Shown here piece by piece: positions 1 through 11,805 of a stretch of 64,000 bases of DNA (position 1 is the first letter of the stretch; each line of letters begins with the position of its first letter). The notes under the pieces are model-generated. The model was not told the origin of the DNA. It searched no databases and was given only the letters and a program-made list of their open reading frames with translations. This stretch comes from Krasilnikovozyma curviuscula (lineage: Eukaryota; Basidiomycota; Tremellomycetes; Cystofilobasidiales; Mrakiaceae). Both the position numbers and the translations under genes were made by a program. The DNA lies in contig MVAQ01000009.1 of the NCBI GenBank assembly GCA_014825775.1, positions 1 through 64,000 of the forward strand. The letters run 5' to 3'.

Positions 1-1291
1 GATCCACCGTCAGTTTGCCATCGCCCAATATTGTTTGACAGATAATGCCATCACAGACGAGGAGAAGAAGTCGCTCCTCATGAACCAAGACTCTGGCTCG
101 TTCTCTGGCTACAAGGCGCCTGGAAACTGGAAGCTCGGAGGGGGTGTCGTGGATAGAGTCGAACACTTCAATTTCTATTCACCTGAGTTTGAAGATTTGA
201 CCAAGATCCCAAAGGCTTTGTGGCCTTTCTATGATGAAATTCACGATTTCGCCAAGGTCAGTCTCCTCTCACACTGAGATGAAGCATTAGGTGGTATCGA
301 GCTGACGACACAAATTTTTTGCTCTACAGAAAGCGCACGACGTTGTCAATCGAGATCTCCTTACCCTTCTCTCGAGGGTTCTCGGTGTGCCAGATTCGAC
401 CCTCTGGGACAGAGTTCAATCACACGACGGACTAGTTGGTGATGGCTATTTGCGCCACTACCTCTTCAGACCACTTCCAGAGGGCGATGGTGAGAAATCA
501 AAGGGGAAAATGATGTCTGGTCACACCGGTAAGTTGTTTACAAGTGCATCGTGAAGCTTGCGCTCTTGCTAATTTCTTGTCTTGATGATTTAGACTATGG
601 AACCACTACACTGCTGTTTTCTCAACCTATTTCCGGTTTGCAGCTAATGTGCACCGATAACGTTTGGCGATACGTCAAATACACGCCTGGAGCCATTACT
701 GTTAATCTTGGAGATGGTAAGCAACTTCCTTCCCGTTCTTAAGCCGACTGGCGTTCGATAATTTGACAACTTTTTTGGGGGCGCCTACAGCTCTCCAAGC
801 TCTTACTGGGCATCATTTCAAGAGTACTAGACACAGAGGTGAGATTGATTCAACGAAGACGCGTCCGCGAGCTCCATATAGGCTAAATGAAGCTCTCACT
901 CTATCCCAGTCTTTCAACCACCAGCCGATCAACGAAACGAACTGAGACTTGGTGTCATCCTCTTCAACGCTGCTGATCGAAACCTGAGACTTCAGCCCAT
1001 GACCGGTGAGTTTGTTTCTGCCTTAGGGGTGACTTTCAACATCTGCAGTCGTAACTCACGAAGCTCTTCTTCATAGACTGCCCACTGCTGATTGAGCAAG
1101 GGCACGTCAATGAGTTCCAACATATCATCGATGCTGGTGGACAGGCACCAACCTCTGAAGAATGGAGATCGACTCGAGTCGCCAATGCGCAGAACTCACA
1201 GACAGACCCCAGGGATGACGTTACCATAGTCAATGGTCTTGAGGTCAGAAAAGGCGTGTATGGAGGTATTGAGGTAATGGAGTACTTGTAG
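1..1291 (+). CDS. 2-oxoglutarate/Fe(II)-dependent dioxygenase, isopenicillin-N-synthase-like (5' partial)
   Basis: The reading frame is already open at base 2 and runs in from outside the window, so the N-terminus is missing. Exons seen: 2-256, 330-528, 594 onward, with further short exons to the TAG at 1289-1291. The sequence shows an HTDYG motif at the exon 2/3 junction (iron-binding His and Asp), then LQLMC, then a region with TGHHFKSTRHR carrying the distal iron-binding His, and RLGVILF near the end where the family has the 2-oxoglutarate-binding Arg. This order (HxD...H...R) is that of the IPNS/gibberellin-oxidase-like superfamily. In fungi such enzymes oxidise small molecules, often in secondary or nutrient metabolism. 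The substrate cannot be read from the sequence, and the usual RxS motif reads RLG here. The neighbours give no pathway hint. Confidence 0.85.
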
Positions 1292-1711
1292 AGGGGAATG
1301 CTTTGGAAGAAGATTGTATCGAACATACCAGTTGTAGCCGGTCGCAGTATTGCGATCTCATTAGATCTTTCCAACTTTGTCTCTATCTTATTAAACCAGA
1401 AAACCGAAAAAAAACTAGCGTGTCAAGTCTTTCTTAATTCCATTAGATCTAACACTGACCTCGACCTTCACTGCTTCAGATGCATTGGAGCATTTCTAAT
1501 TTGGCTATCGTAGATCCAGCTTTGTACCCCTGGTTTTGCTTACAGCTTCATTAGAATTTCCTGGATGTCGACGATTGGTTGGAAGAAAGGGTGGTGCTGA
1601 AAGATATGACCATCGTGGCGATTCACTCAAACGCAGGGCTGGCGAGCAGCGAGGCGTAACCTTCTTCATCCCCCTAGCAACCATACATCTTTCGTGAAAA
1701 GCGCCTCGATC
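1292..1711. other. Intergenic: 3' UTR of the dioxygenase and leader of the next gene
   Basis: No credible coding sequence on either strand. It presumably holds the 3' UTR of the dioxygenase and the promoter and leader of the downstream gene. No TATA box or repeat stands out. Confidence 0.5.
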
Positions 1712-2960
1712 ATGGTGAGTTCTACTTCCAAATGAAGAAATGTGACTCCCACAATACTGAAAGAAATCTGCTTGGAACAGGACCAATTTATCAACGTAAG
1801 AATGACGGCTATCTTCTCTGCCCATCGTTGTTCAGCCAGACTCTGACTCTGTCACATCTCTAGCTCGCAAAGCAAGGCTACGAAGCTTACGAGAGCTCCC
1901 AGAACCAAGGCGCTGGCAACGGTGGATACGGTGGAAACCAACAAGCCAGTCTGTCGTCTCTTCTTGCACAGCTCGCGAATTGATCTCAGAACTGAGGCGG
2001 ACTTTCCCTCTGGGTTTTTTTTTTCAGATATTCAAGGTGGATCTCAGTGGAACAGACCAACTAATGAGAACAATAATGAGAATTACGGCTCTCAGTCAGT
2101 GGGTATTTGAACTGCTTTGTTTCCAGGCAGAAAGCAGCCCCTGACTAGATTCATGAACTTTCACAGTCTCAGCAACCTCAAGTCGACGAGCAACAGGTTA
2201 TTCAAGGAGCTAGAAGACACTCTTCCAACGATGACAATGATGATTCTCAGGACAACATGTGAGCTGGCACCGTTGTTCTCAACTCCGCGTTGCTGACACG
2301 TGTATGACGTTCGCTACCATCTCAGGTACTCCCAAGCCATCTCTCACGCTCAACAATATCTAGGAAGCAGCCATGCGCAACAGCCAATTGATGAAGACGC
2401 CGCTCAACAAGCTCATGCTCAAGCTTACTCTCAAGGCAATGCTGGATCAATGGACGCTCAGTCCATGGGTCAAGCCGCCGCCCTTCAGGCTATGAAGATG
2501 TTCACAGGATCATCTTCCTCTGGTGGCGTGGGAGGACAATCCCAAATGATGGCAATGGCTTTGGGCGAAGCCCAGAAGCTGTTTGCCAATTCTGGAGGGT
2601 AAAATGCTTTTTCTTTAAAACTGTGCTTTCACCGACCCGGGTCTGATGAGGGTTTGCTTCTGATTTTTAGAGCTGCTGGGGGAGGATCTCAACAAGACGC
2701 AATGAACTCGGCTGGTTCCATGGTTATGAAGGTGGATCGTTTTGATCAATTTTTTGTCACAGATCTTTTCTTTCTAACCTATGTGATGCTTGATTTCCAG
2801 ATGATGCTCCAATCCAAGATGTCTGGATTGATGGGGGGCTCTGGTGGAGGAGGAGGAGCTTCTATGCTCATGGGTTAGTGCACGGTGTTGCCTATCGCGC
2901 TTAACCATTGTTACGCTGACATCCATTTCTCTTTTAGGTTTGGCTCAAAAGCTTATGTAA
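1712..2960 (+). CDS. Gln/Gly/Met-rich fungal protein, DUF7721 (beta-flanking protein)-like
   Basis: Nine exons (1712-1714, 1781-1795, 1864-1948, 2028-2098, 2167-2258, 2326-2598, 2671-2731, 2801-2873, 2938-2960) add up exactly in frame to 231 residues. The N-terminus MDQFINLAKQGYEAYESS is followed by an Asn/Gln-rich linker. A conserved helical part around residues 95-180 then has repeated Ala/Gln and Met (SHAQQYLG, AAALQAMKMF, MMAMALGEAQKLF). The tail is Gly-rich and ends GLAQKLM. The start peptide and the GEAQKLF-type repeats match, from memory, the small fungal beta-flanking/DUF7721 family, whose function is unknown. Exon 1 codes only for the start Met; the splice right after ATG (gtgagt) and the 15-nt exon 2 are supported by the conserved N-terminal peptide they create. 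No signal peptide or membrane segment is seen. Confidence 0.75.
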
Positions 2961-3233
2961 AACAGACTTCGGTGTCTATTTGACCCTGATAAATGTAGTA
3001 CATAACGCGAAAGATGATATCGATATCGATTTTTATGACTTTGCGCCTTTGTTTCGGAAAGTGCAGCCATCAGCTTACCGTTATAATCTCACATTATGCA
3101 GATTAATCAATTTCCCTTGGCCAGTAATACCTATACTCTTGTCCACTGAAGCCTTGAGAGAAGCATCGAGAGCGCCACAGCGATGCAAAGGCTCTCGACA
3201 CCAGCATCTCAAGTATCTGCTCACCACATCGCG

Positions 3234-5091
3234 ATGCCAGAACCAAGGACTTTCGTTGACTTCAGTGTAGATGGGGAGCAACTGGGAAGAGTCGTCTTCG
3301 AGCTCTTCGCTTCTAAAGTCCCCAAAACGGCTGAAAAGTATGTCCTCAGCCCTTCATTTCGCTCACTACCCCAGTCAAACCCCGTTCCTGATCTTGCTCT
3401 ATCTTAACTTCTCTTCCAGCTTTCGATGTCTCTGCACTGGTGAAGCAGGTGTAGACAAAGTATCAGGGAAACCTTTAAACTACAAAGGAACAATTGTAAG
3501 TCGCCTGCCTCTTTTCGTTCAATCCCTCGTCACTCGCTGGCCGAACTCTGACGCCTTACTTCATTTGTATCCATAGGTGCATAGGGTTATTCCAGATTTC
3601 ATGATTCAAACTGGAGATTTCACGAAAGGAACAGGGACGGGTGGTGCGTCCATTTATGGAGCGCCGTTTGAGGATGAAGACTTGAGTCTAAAAGTTGACG
3701 CTGTAAGCTCCAATCTTACCATTGCACTCTATGTAACGTAATTTGCTACCGCTGACGTTGTATGCTTTGTTTCTGATAGCCTGGGCTATTGGTCATGGCA
3801 AATCGAGGACCTAACACCAACTCTTCGCAGTGGTTTGTTACACTGGCGCCTTCTCCTCATCTGAATGGAAAGCACGTTGTTTTTGGACGTGTGGTATCAG
3901 GTGAGTACTGTTCTCATCGTGTTGCCTTCTCAGATGCTGATATGCTTCATGTCGTGGTTTTGTAGGCTTCCCTGTGTTCGAAACAATTGCTGCTCTAAAG
4001 ACGAACGAAAAGGATAGACCCCTGAGCGACGTTGTCATCTCTCACTGTGGTGAACTTCAACTGAAGAAAGCAGCACCAAAGGGTAATGGTTAGTTTCGTA
4101 GCCTCTCGCCTTCGTGTCATTCTAACTATTCTATTGCTAAAATGTGTTGAATCCAATTTCCTTCAGATTCTCCACCACCACCACACCATGCACGTTCAAA
4201 TTCCGTTTCCGATGACTCAGATGTATCTTCAGTAGACAGCAGAAAACGTAAAAAGAAGTCCTCCAGCCGTAAGAGGTCAGACGATTCCGAAGACGATGAC
4301 TCGGACGATGATAAACGCAGAAGGAAATCAAAGAAGTCAAAAAAGAGCAAATCAAAGCCAAAGGACAAGAAGGACAAGAAATCTAGTGCTGAGAAGGATG
4401 ATGAAGTCTTGAATGGACCGCCGTTGGATCGAGATGAGACTGATGCTGAAATCGATGCGAGGTTAGTACCCTCTCGTTGGCTTCGTCAAACCACATCATC
4501 TTTCGGTGGCACTGATGTTTCTCTTATGTCACGCCATTGTTAATAGACTTGAAAGAGAGGATAAGCAGCGAGAGCAGAAAAGGAAGTTGGAGGAGTTGGA
4601 GAGATTGAAAGCGCAGGTAGAGAAGGAGAGACTTGAGACTGCAGGAGGTGTCAAGTACAAAGGTTAGCCTTGAATACCCCACCATATCTCGCCAAGTTTG
4701 GTTGCTCAACAACACTTCTTGTATTTTGTCAGGACGAGGTGCGATGAGGTACCGGGATCCTGAAGCTCGCAATTCTGGCGGGTATCATCAACCACGAACA
4801 GCAATGGATTCTCACTATGATAGGTATGGGTCTGGTCGTAACTCGCAATATTCCAGACCTCAATCTCGTTCCAACGGCACTGGAGCTGATTCAGGTCGAT
4901 GGGGACATAATGACGAACGAGAGCTTGGCAGGGCTTCATTGATGTTCAGGCCGGCTGCGGAAGAGCGACAAGGTGAACCACAGTCGCTGGACTACGATGA
5001 AGAGCCACCAAGAGAGAGTCGTTCAAGGGACGTTGAGGAAGAGAGAGGAGATCGCTTAGCAGAAAATTCTTTGTTGTCAAGGTTAGGCTAG
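3234..5091 (+). CDS. Nuclear RS-type peptidyl-prolyl cis-trans isomerase (cyclophilin G-like)
   Basis: Eight exons (3234-3337, 3420-3495, 3577-3702, 3780-3900, 3966-4088, 4167-4461, 4547-4662, 4733-5091) give 439 residues. Residues 1-170 are a cyclophilin domain: [22 protein letters not shown] (Arg63, Phe68, Gln71), [12 protein letters not shown] and GKHVVFGRV with the catalytic His134. The position equal to human CypA Trp121 is His129, as in several large cyclophilins that are weakly sensitive to cyclosporin (family knowledge). Behind it lie Ser/Asp and Lys/Arg clusters (KKSKKSKSK), a charged coiled segment and an Arg/Ser/Tyr-rich tail, the plan of SR-cyclophilins that sit at nuclear speckles and the spliceosome. 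An in-frame ATG at 3183 would add 17 residues; 3234 was chosen because cyclophilin domains begin there. Confidence 0.9.
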
Positions 5092-5450
5092 ATTTATTAG
5101 TTCTCATGAAGTGTTTGATTACCAAAATAGTTGTTGAAGGCTGCAATAGTAAACTGGAGAAAAACAACAAGGGCAGCCACTAACTTTAATCCTGCGAACT
5201 AGTGTTGAAGTGGCGCAGGTCCTGCAACGCTCGTCCCTCCTGTTTCCCTGGGTTGCTTCCCACCAAGATCCCCCTTATTTTTCATTTCATCTTTCTTTCC
5301 TTTTGTGCTAGCTTGACGGTCTCAAGTTCTTCTACAGGCAGGCCTGGCAAATACCGAACACGAACACGAAACAGAACAGAGACCTTACTTTCTCTGCACA
5401 CACGACTGTCCAAGGTCCCACAAAAAAAATCGATATAGAATAACGACAAC
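5092..5450. other. Intergenic: promoter and pyrimidine-rich leader of the RasGAP gene
   Basis: No gene seen. A strongly pyrimidine-rich stretch at about 5278-5310 and an A-rich stretch just before the ATG at 5451 look like a fungal core promoter and leader. Confidence 0.5.
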
Positions 5451-8400
5451 ATGGCTGCAGCAGTAATGTCCAGCTCCTCTGGGGCTTCTGGTTCTTATTC
5501 TCCAACCAAGAGGAACACGAGTAGGAATACAAACAGGTACTCAGTTTCAGCTGTGAGTTTCTATTGATTGCTTTAGCTTGCCTCCTTCTCGTTCTCGTAG
5601 AATTGACACATCTGTTCTGGCGTCGCACAATGTGAAACGTGGCCATAGATGTATTCCATGGCTGCTGAGGTTGATATGGAAGTAGAAGATGATCTGGCGA
5701 GAGGTACGTTTTTTGCCATTTCGCCCTTTTAGTTGGAGTCAAGCCTCTGATCTCCCCTGAATCTCTCTCTTCCACGCTAACTGTAGCTCAGAAACGTCTG
5801 AGAGAACTCAAGTCTAGGATATCTGCTCAATCGAAGAAAAACTTTGTGCTGGAGCGAGACGTGAGGTATCTGGATTCAAGGATCGCCCTCCTTATCCAAA
5901 ACCGGATGGCGTTAGACGAGGTCCGTTCACCCCATTTTTTTAAACACTTTCTTCACGCGTACTTACACGATTTCCTTCAATGCTTCTATTGGGCAACAGC
6001 AAAAAGAAGTAGCTGAGCACTTGGAGGAGGTGGATCCCACGGAAGGGCAGTACCCCGATGACAGGAGGATGCAGGTGAGTCGAGAGCTTTCCCATGACCC
6101 TCTGACGAGCACCAGTCTGATCGACTTCACTTTCCATTTCTCAGCAATACGCAAATCTGTTCTTCCTGCTTCAGTCGGAGCCAAGACATGTTGCTTCCCT
6201 TTGTCGTTTGGTCTCTCTGTCCGAAATCGATACCCTCCTTCAAACAATCATGTTCACGCTCTACGGAAACCAGTACGAGAGTAGAGAAGAGCATCTCCTC
6301 TTGACAATGTTCCAGGTCAGTGGCTGCTGGGATGAGCCTATCGTGCAGTGCTAAGTTGGAGCTAACAGCTAACCTTCTTTTACTGCTTGTCCACAGTCCG
6401 TTCTTTCTGCCCAATTCGAGACCTCGACCGAGTTCGGATCTCTTCTTCGTGCCAACACACCTGTGTCCAGAATGATGACTACCTACACACGACGTGGTCC
6501 AGGTCAGAGTTATCTCAAAAGCGTTCTTGCTGAGAGGATAAATAGTCTGATTGAGCACAAGGATCTCAACCTCGAGATCAACCCTTTGAAAGTGAGTTGA
6601 TATCTGGCCCTTATTAAGTCTATATCACGCTTGCTAATTAAGCTTCTGGTGTAGGTTTACGAGCAAATGATTCACCAAATTGAAGAAGACACTGGATCTC
6701 TCCCCGCGTCCCTTCCAAGAGGTGTTGCTCCAGAGGTTGCGGCAGCAAATCTCGACGTTCAAGCTATAATCCACCCAAGGTTGACTATGCTTATCGAAAT
6801 TGCTAACAGCTTCTTATCGACGATCATTGATTCTTTGGAGACTGTTCCATACGGAATCCGATGGATCTGCAAACAGATTCGATCGCTCACGAAGGTCAGC
6901 CACTCTCACCTTTTTTATCGCGAGAACTTCATTTTGATCATCTTTGTATTTACGCGATTAGCGAAAATACCCAGACGCAACCGACTTCGCTTTGTGCTCT
7001 CTCATTGGTGGTTTCTTCTTCTTGCGATTCATTAACCCAGCCATCGTCACCCCTCAGGCCTATATGCTGGTTGACGGCCCACCAGCCAAGCATCCCCGAA
7101 GAACTTTGACTTTGGTTAGTCCAGCTTGATTGTTTATCGTGCATAATGAGTGTGTCTAATGTTATTCCCATCACTCAGATCGCCAAAATGCTTCAAAATT
7201 TGGCCAACAAACCGTCGTACGCAAAGGAGGCGTACATGATGTCTTTGAATCCATTCGTCGAGTCCAACAAAGCTAGAATCAACAAGTTTTTGAATAACCT
7301 GTGCGACGTCGGTGACTTCTACGACACTCTCGAGGTGAGTGTAGTTTTGCAACAATTTGCCGATTCTTCGCTCAATTGTTTTCCATCTGCAGCTGGATCA
7401 ATACATGGCCTTATCCAAGAAGGATTTGCAGATCAGTATCACACTCAACGAGTTGTATAATACTCAAGCGTTACTGAATCAACACATGGACATCCTCGTG
7501 AGTTATTTCCTTACTCTGGTTTGCTGCAACACGTGCTCACAGATCAACAATTCCAGTCACCAAACGATAAGGCACATCTCCGAATCTTGCTTGACGATCT
7601 TGGACCAGCTCCAGCTCAGGTTCCTCGTAAAGAAAATAGGCCAATCGACCTTCCCCTGTACAGTCGATGGGAGACTCCAATTCAAGACTTGACGACGGCT
7701 CTCATGTCAGAAAACAACGTCACCCAAAACGACATTCTCTTTCAAGAAACTAAGTCAATCTTTGTCCAGCTAATCCGTTCAATCCCACAACTTGCCGACA
7801 AGCGGCCAATCAACTTGGCAAGCTTAGCTGAACGAGCAGCTACTACGAAAGACGCGACTCTGGTGAGAAAAGGTATCAAGGTCAAAGAAATGTTGAGGGA
7901 GCTTGAAGAGCTGCATATCGTCGAAGCTAAGGATGACTACCGCTTGATGCAGGAGGAGGTCTCTGCTGAGCTTGTTCATCTCGGAAACATGAAGGAAAAG
8001 GTCATTCTTGAATCTAGGTCGCTAGATGCTGTCTACTCGACGATTGTCACTCACAACGAGTGAGCTCCACCGCCAGTTCTCTTTCGAGATCGAGACGACT
8101 GCTAACGATCAATCATTCATAGGTACCTACGATCTCAGCTTGAGCAATACAAGAATTACCTTCAGAACGTGCGAATGGTTTCCGGAAACTCCAAAGACAA
8201 GAGTGGTGGAGTTGGACTCGTTACTGTTGGTGGAAAAGACAAGAAACCAGTCAAGTCAACTGCCCAAGGACCTTACAGGTTCACCCACGCTCAGCTCGAG
8301 AAGGAAGGAATCATCATGGAGAGTAACGTTCCAGAGAACCGGTGAGCACCTTTCATTCTTTGATCATGGTAATGATCCAGTCTGATGTTGCGTTATTTAC

Positions 8401-8950
8401 TAGTCGGGCGAACATCTACTTCAACATTACGTCTCCTTCGCCGGGAACAGTGAGTCTTCGCAGACAACATTTGCTCCTTGCTGTTGTGTACGCTTACACT
8501 TTCGTCAATTTCTTCCCTAGTTCGTCATTGCTCTTCACTACAAGGGCAGAGACAAAGCAATTCTTGAGATGGATCTTGGTCTCGACGATGTGAGTCATCT
8601 TTATTTCGTGCGGCAAAACAACGTTTCCCCACCAAAACAGTCTGCTGATGTTTAACCTATTCGGGCACCGAATAAATAGCTGCTGGAAAAAGTACGTAGA
8701 GTTCTTTCTTTTCATGGAGGCTTGGGAACGGTTTTCTGATTCTTTTGTTTGTGTCCCGAACTACAGCAAAAAGACAACAACGTCTTGCTGGATCTGGAGT
8801 ATGTGCAGCTAAGCGTGCCCAAAGTCCTTGCGTATGTCCTTGTCTTAACTGGTCACTGCAAAGAACTCTGTTTAATCTCTGGCTGCCTTTTCTTCTCTTC
8901 GATTGTACTGACACAGGCTGCTGAATAAGGTCTTCGCCAAGAAGAAATAA
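5451..8950 (+). CDS. IQGAP-like Ras GTPase-activating protein (RasGAP + RasGAP_C)
   Basis: A multi-exon gene (first exons 5451-5552, 5649-5703, 5787-5920, 6000 on; stop TAA 8948-8950) encoding a protein of somewhat under 900 residues. After a short Ser-rich start and a coiled-coil ([25 protein letters not shown]) comes the RasGAP fold: [22 protein letters not shown], then the signature [12 protein letters not shown], then [12 protein letters not shown]. The C-terminal third ([13 protein letters not shown], then [12 protein letters not shown] and [13 protein letters not shown]) is the RasGAP_C domain found in IQGAPs and in fission yeast Gap1. There are no IQ or calponin-homology motifs, so it resembles Gap1-type regulators that switch off Ras in mating and polarity signalling. 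The Arg in LLRANT sits where the catalytic arginine finger is expected, unlike animal IQGAPs, which lack it; this suggests real GAP activity. Confidence 0.88.
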
Positions 8951-9414
8951 AGGGCGCACCCTCATCATCCATTTTCTTTTGAGATCTTCTTCACTCCTTT
9001 TCCTTTTTTGTACCTTTCGAAATCTTGTCCACTCGTTTTCTTTCGTTTTTTCCTTTTGGTTTTTATTTTCTTTGGTTTTTGAATCCGGAGCTAGGTTCCT
9101 TAATTATCTCCTTTGTGCAACATCTGCCTTCCCAGCTTTTCGAATCCAATCTCATTTACTTGCTAACTTCCGTACTTACCTAATTGAATATCTTCTTTCC
9201 TTTTGTGTTAACAACCATGTTTTCCACCTATTCGACCTTATGACGCCTTGAGCCTCTTTCAACGTGACCCAGCAAGAAAATTGATAGGTGCACTGCACTC
9301 CACCGGAGACGTTTCGCCAAAATGAAAAGTGCAGGGTGATCGAATGTACCGCTGATCCATCACTTGAAGAAAAAAAACCCCGAATCACCACTGGAAGAAG
9401 AAGTCGAAAAGAGA
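8951..9414. other. Intergenic: T-rich 3' region and HEN1 upstream region
   Basis: No gene seen. A long T/C-rich tract (about 8975-9080) follows the RasGAP stop and probably belongs to its 3' end. The frame upstream of the HEN1 ATG is open back to about 9364 but has no ATG there. Confidence 0.45.
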
Positions 9415-11456
9415 ATGCCAATGGTTCATGGTAGCAGTGCTTCAGGCGGGGGCAGGCTGATCTTCGAGCCAGCTCTCGTCATCCAAAGGAGGGCATGGGC
9501 TCTCAACGTCCTTCGAAACGAGAGATCCAAAAGCGTCCTCGACCGTAAGGTCCCCTTTCTTTCTGATTCTGCTAGGATTTTATTGATGTCTTCTTGTGTT
9601 CCCCGGCCCTAGTTGGCTGTGGTGAAGGCATGTAATCGTCCCCAAACGTTCGTCGGACGGTCCTTCCTGTGCTGACCGACCCGTCCACCGCACTTTTTTT
9701 AAACTTCCAACATAGGATTTTTACTCAGTGCCCTAGTAAATCCTGGCCAGACCATCTATGAGGAACCTCTTCCTGGAGACGTTGGGGACATCATTTTGCA
9801 CGTATGTCCCTCACTTTCACTGCCCTTTTTTCTTTCCGGTAGCGTTTGGGGTAACCCCACACTGATGGCAAACTCAACCTCCTTCTTCTTCGCAAGCGTA
9901 TGGCAGGCGTTGATATCGATGCAGAGGCTCTCCACAAAGCTGCTTTAGACATTGACTACTCTGGAAGAACAGGTCCATACTCCCCACCGAGATTCACGCC
10001 AACCACGCTCGAACTCTATCAAGGTGATCTAGCGCAATATGACGAAGTAAGCAGACTCTCAACATAGTTTATTTTATGAGAGTACTCTTTACTTACTTCT
10101 TATGAAGGCGCTGGAGGGATTCGAAGCTTGTGTAGCTCTAGAAGTGTAAGTTTGGTTCAATTCCCCCATCTCGTACGTTTGTTTATAGCACTGACCCTTG
10201 CACCTGCTCGATGGATGTCTCGCAGCATTGAACATCTAGAAGAGGAGTGAGTGTTTGACTTTTCCACTAGTTAGCTGGCATCGTGAACTAGAGCTTATCC
10301 TTCTTGCTTTCGTCAGAACGCTAAGTCGAATGATGCCTACTTTGCTATCCAATTACCGCCCCGAACTGTTCCTCGTCACTACACCGAGTATGTGCTTTTT
10401 TTAAATAATTAATTTAAAATCTGATCTGACCCCAGACTTTCTTCAAGACTACGGCTTCAACCAGAAGTTTGATCGCGCCGGTGAAACTGCAAAGGGATTC
10501 AAAGATCCAACAGGAAGGTAAGCAGTTTGATAAGTTGGACCATGTGTGTCACTGACCAGAAAACCCTTTATGTTGAGTAGAACTGAACGAATATTCCGAC
10601 ACGACGATCACAAATTCGAATGGTACAGGCATGAGTTTGAAAGCTTTTGCAAAACCGTCGCCGATGAGTAAGTAAGCTCTCGAACTTCAAACTGACCACC
10701 GTCTGATACCCCCCTTTACTTTTTAGTTACGGTTATATTGTTGAGATTGGTGGGATTGGTGAAGGAAGACTCATTCCCGACTGCTCTGGTCAAGGATCTA
10801 AATCTATCACGCCAGCCATCAATAACGACCAAGCTGAGTCTGAAGACAACCGCTATGCGACTCATACAGCCATATTCAAGAAGCATGAACTTCCCAGTTT
10901 TGTCAGACGGTCATCTCGTTCACCTCGAATATCCCCGCTACCATTCTTCAACGGCTCAAGCCCTACCTCACAATTTACCCCTCATGCCCTGGTTTACAAA
11001 AAGGTCTTCGAGCCCACGTTTTCCAAACCACTGACACCTGCATCACCTGAGGAAATTCGAAAAGCTCTTCGCGGATTCTTCTCACAGAATCATCCACTGC
11101 CGTCAGTTGAGCTTCGAGATGTGTGGCTTGATCTCGGCGAGATCTGCGGTGGCAGCAAACGCAGTCTCGTTTCTGCACTGGGAGGACTGGAGAATGAAGA
11201 CTATGACCCTCTTCTCCCCAAAGTTGGGAAGCAGTGGTTGGTGGAAGGGGATGAGAGCGCGCGAGATGAGTGGAGAGTCTATCGAGATGAAACAACGGGG
11301 CAGCTCAACTTTTATTGGAAGGCCTTTGAGGAGAAGAAGATTGTTGAAGAATCTTCTCAAAGATCTCAAAACTTAGGCAGAGAAGCTGACGCAAGTTGGG
11401 GGATGGTAGCTGCAGATTCTGAGTCAGCCTATAGTGACAATGGTGGCTGGGAGTGA
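9415..11456 (+). CDS. HEN1: HEN1 small-RNA 3'-terminal 2'-O-methyltransferase
   Basis: HEN1 enzymes methylate the 2'-OH of the last nucleotide of small RNAs, using S-adenosylmethionine, and protect them from uridylation and decay. Ten exons (9415-9544, 9613-9627, 9716-9801, 9897-10046, 10108-10145, 10226-10246, 10317-10387, 10436-10517, 10581-10667, 10727-11456) give 469 residues. SAM motif I is VLDLGCGEGFLLSAL (about 41-55), followed by GVDID. The metal-binding set typical of HEN1 is complete: E139-V-I-E142-H143, then FRHDDHKFEW with His205/His208, then TTPN between them. The C-terminal ~200 residues are acidic and unlike the family. There is no La or double-stranded-RNA-binding domain, so it is the short HEN1 type. 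Exon 2 as given ends at a GC donor (9628); a GT donor at 9632 with acceptor after 9728 would also stay in frame but lose the LLSAL helix. The ATG at 9415 is the first in frame; one at 9421 is possible. Confidence 0.88.
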
Positions 11457-11805
11457 ACAGGTGGTGATGATGGGAAAATGAAGAAAACGATCAGTATATG
11501 ATCGGTATGCAGCCTGTTTTTTTTTTGTGATGATATACAACGACCTGCACGACGCCTACAACTACTGCGAAAATTACGATCACAATGTCCTCGTCATCGT
11601 CTTAGCGTCTCATCGCCTCGCTCGCTGTGAACGCTGCGCCTTTTGAAACTGTACCACCCACATTTTTTTTTCGCTTCTTCGTTCTCCTTCAAATGTACCT
11701 CTCACTTGGTCAAGACTGACACTCAGTTCTCCTAACTTGCACGAACCCTTCGACACGTCCTTTTGACCTCTCCACTCTCGACGAAACCAGGAAACAGCGA
11801 GAGAA
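11457..11805. other. Intergenic between HEN1 and the tricalbin-like gene
   Basis: No gene seen. It contains a small perfect inverted repeat, cgatca-gtata-tgatcg (11488-11504), about 30 bases after the HEN1 stop, then a run of T (about 11518-11527). Pyrimidine-rich sequence precedes the next ATG. Confidence 0.45.
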
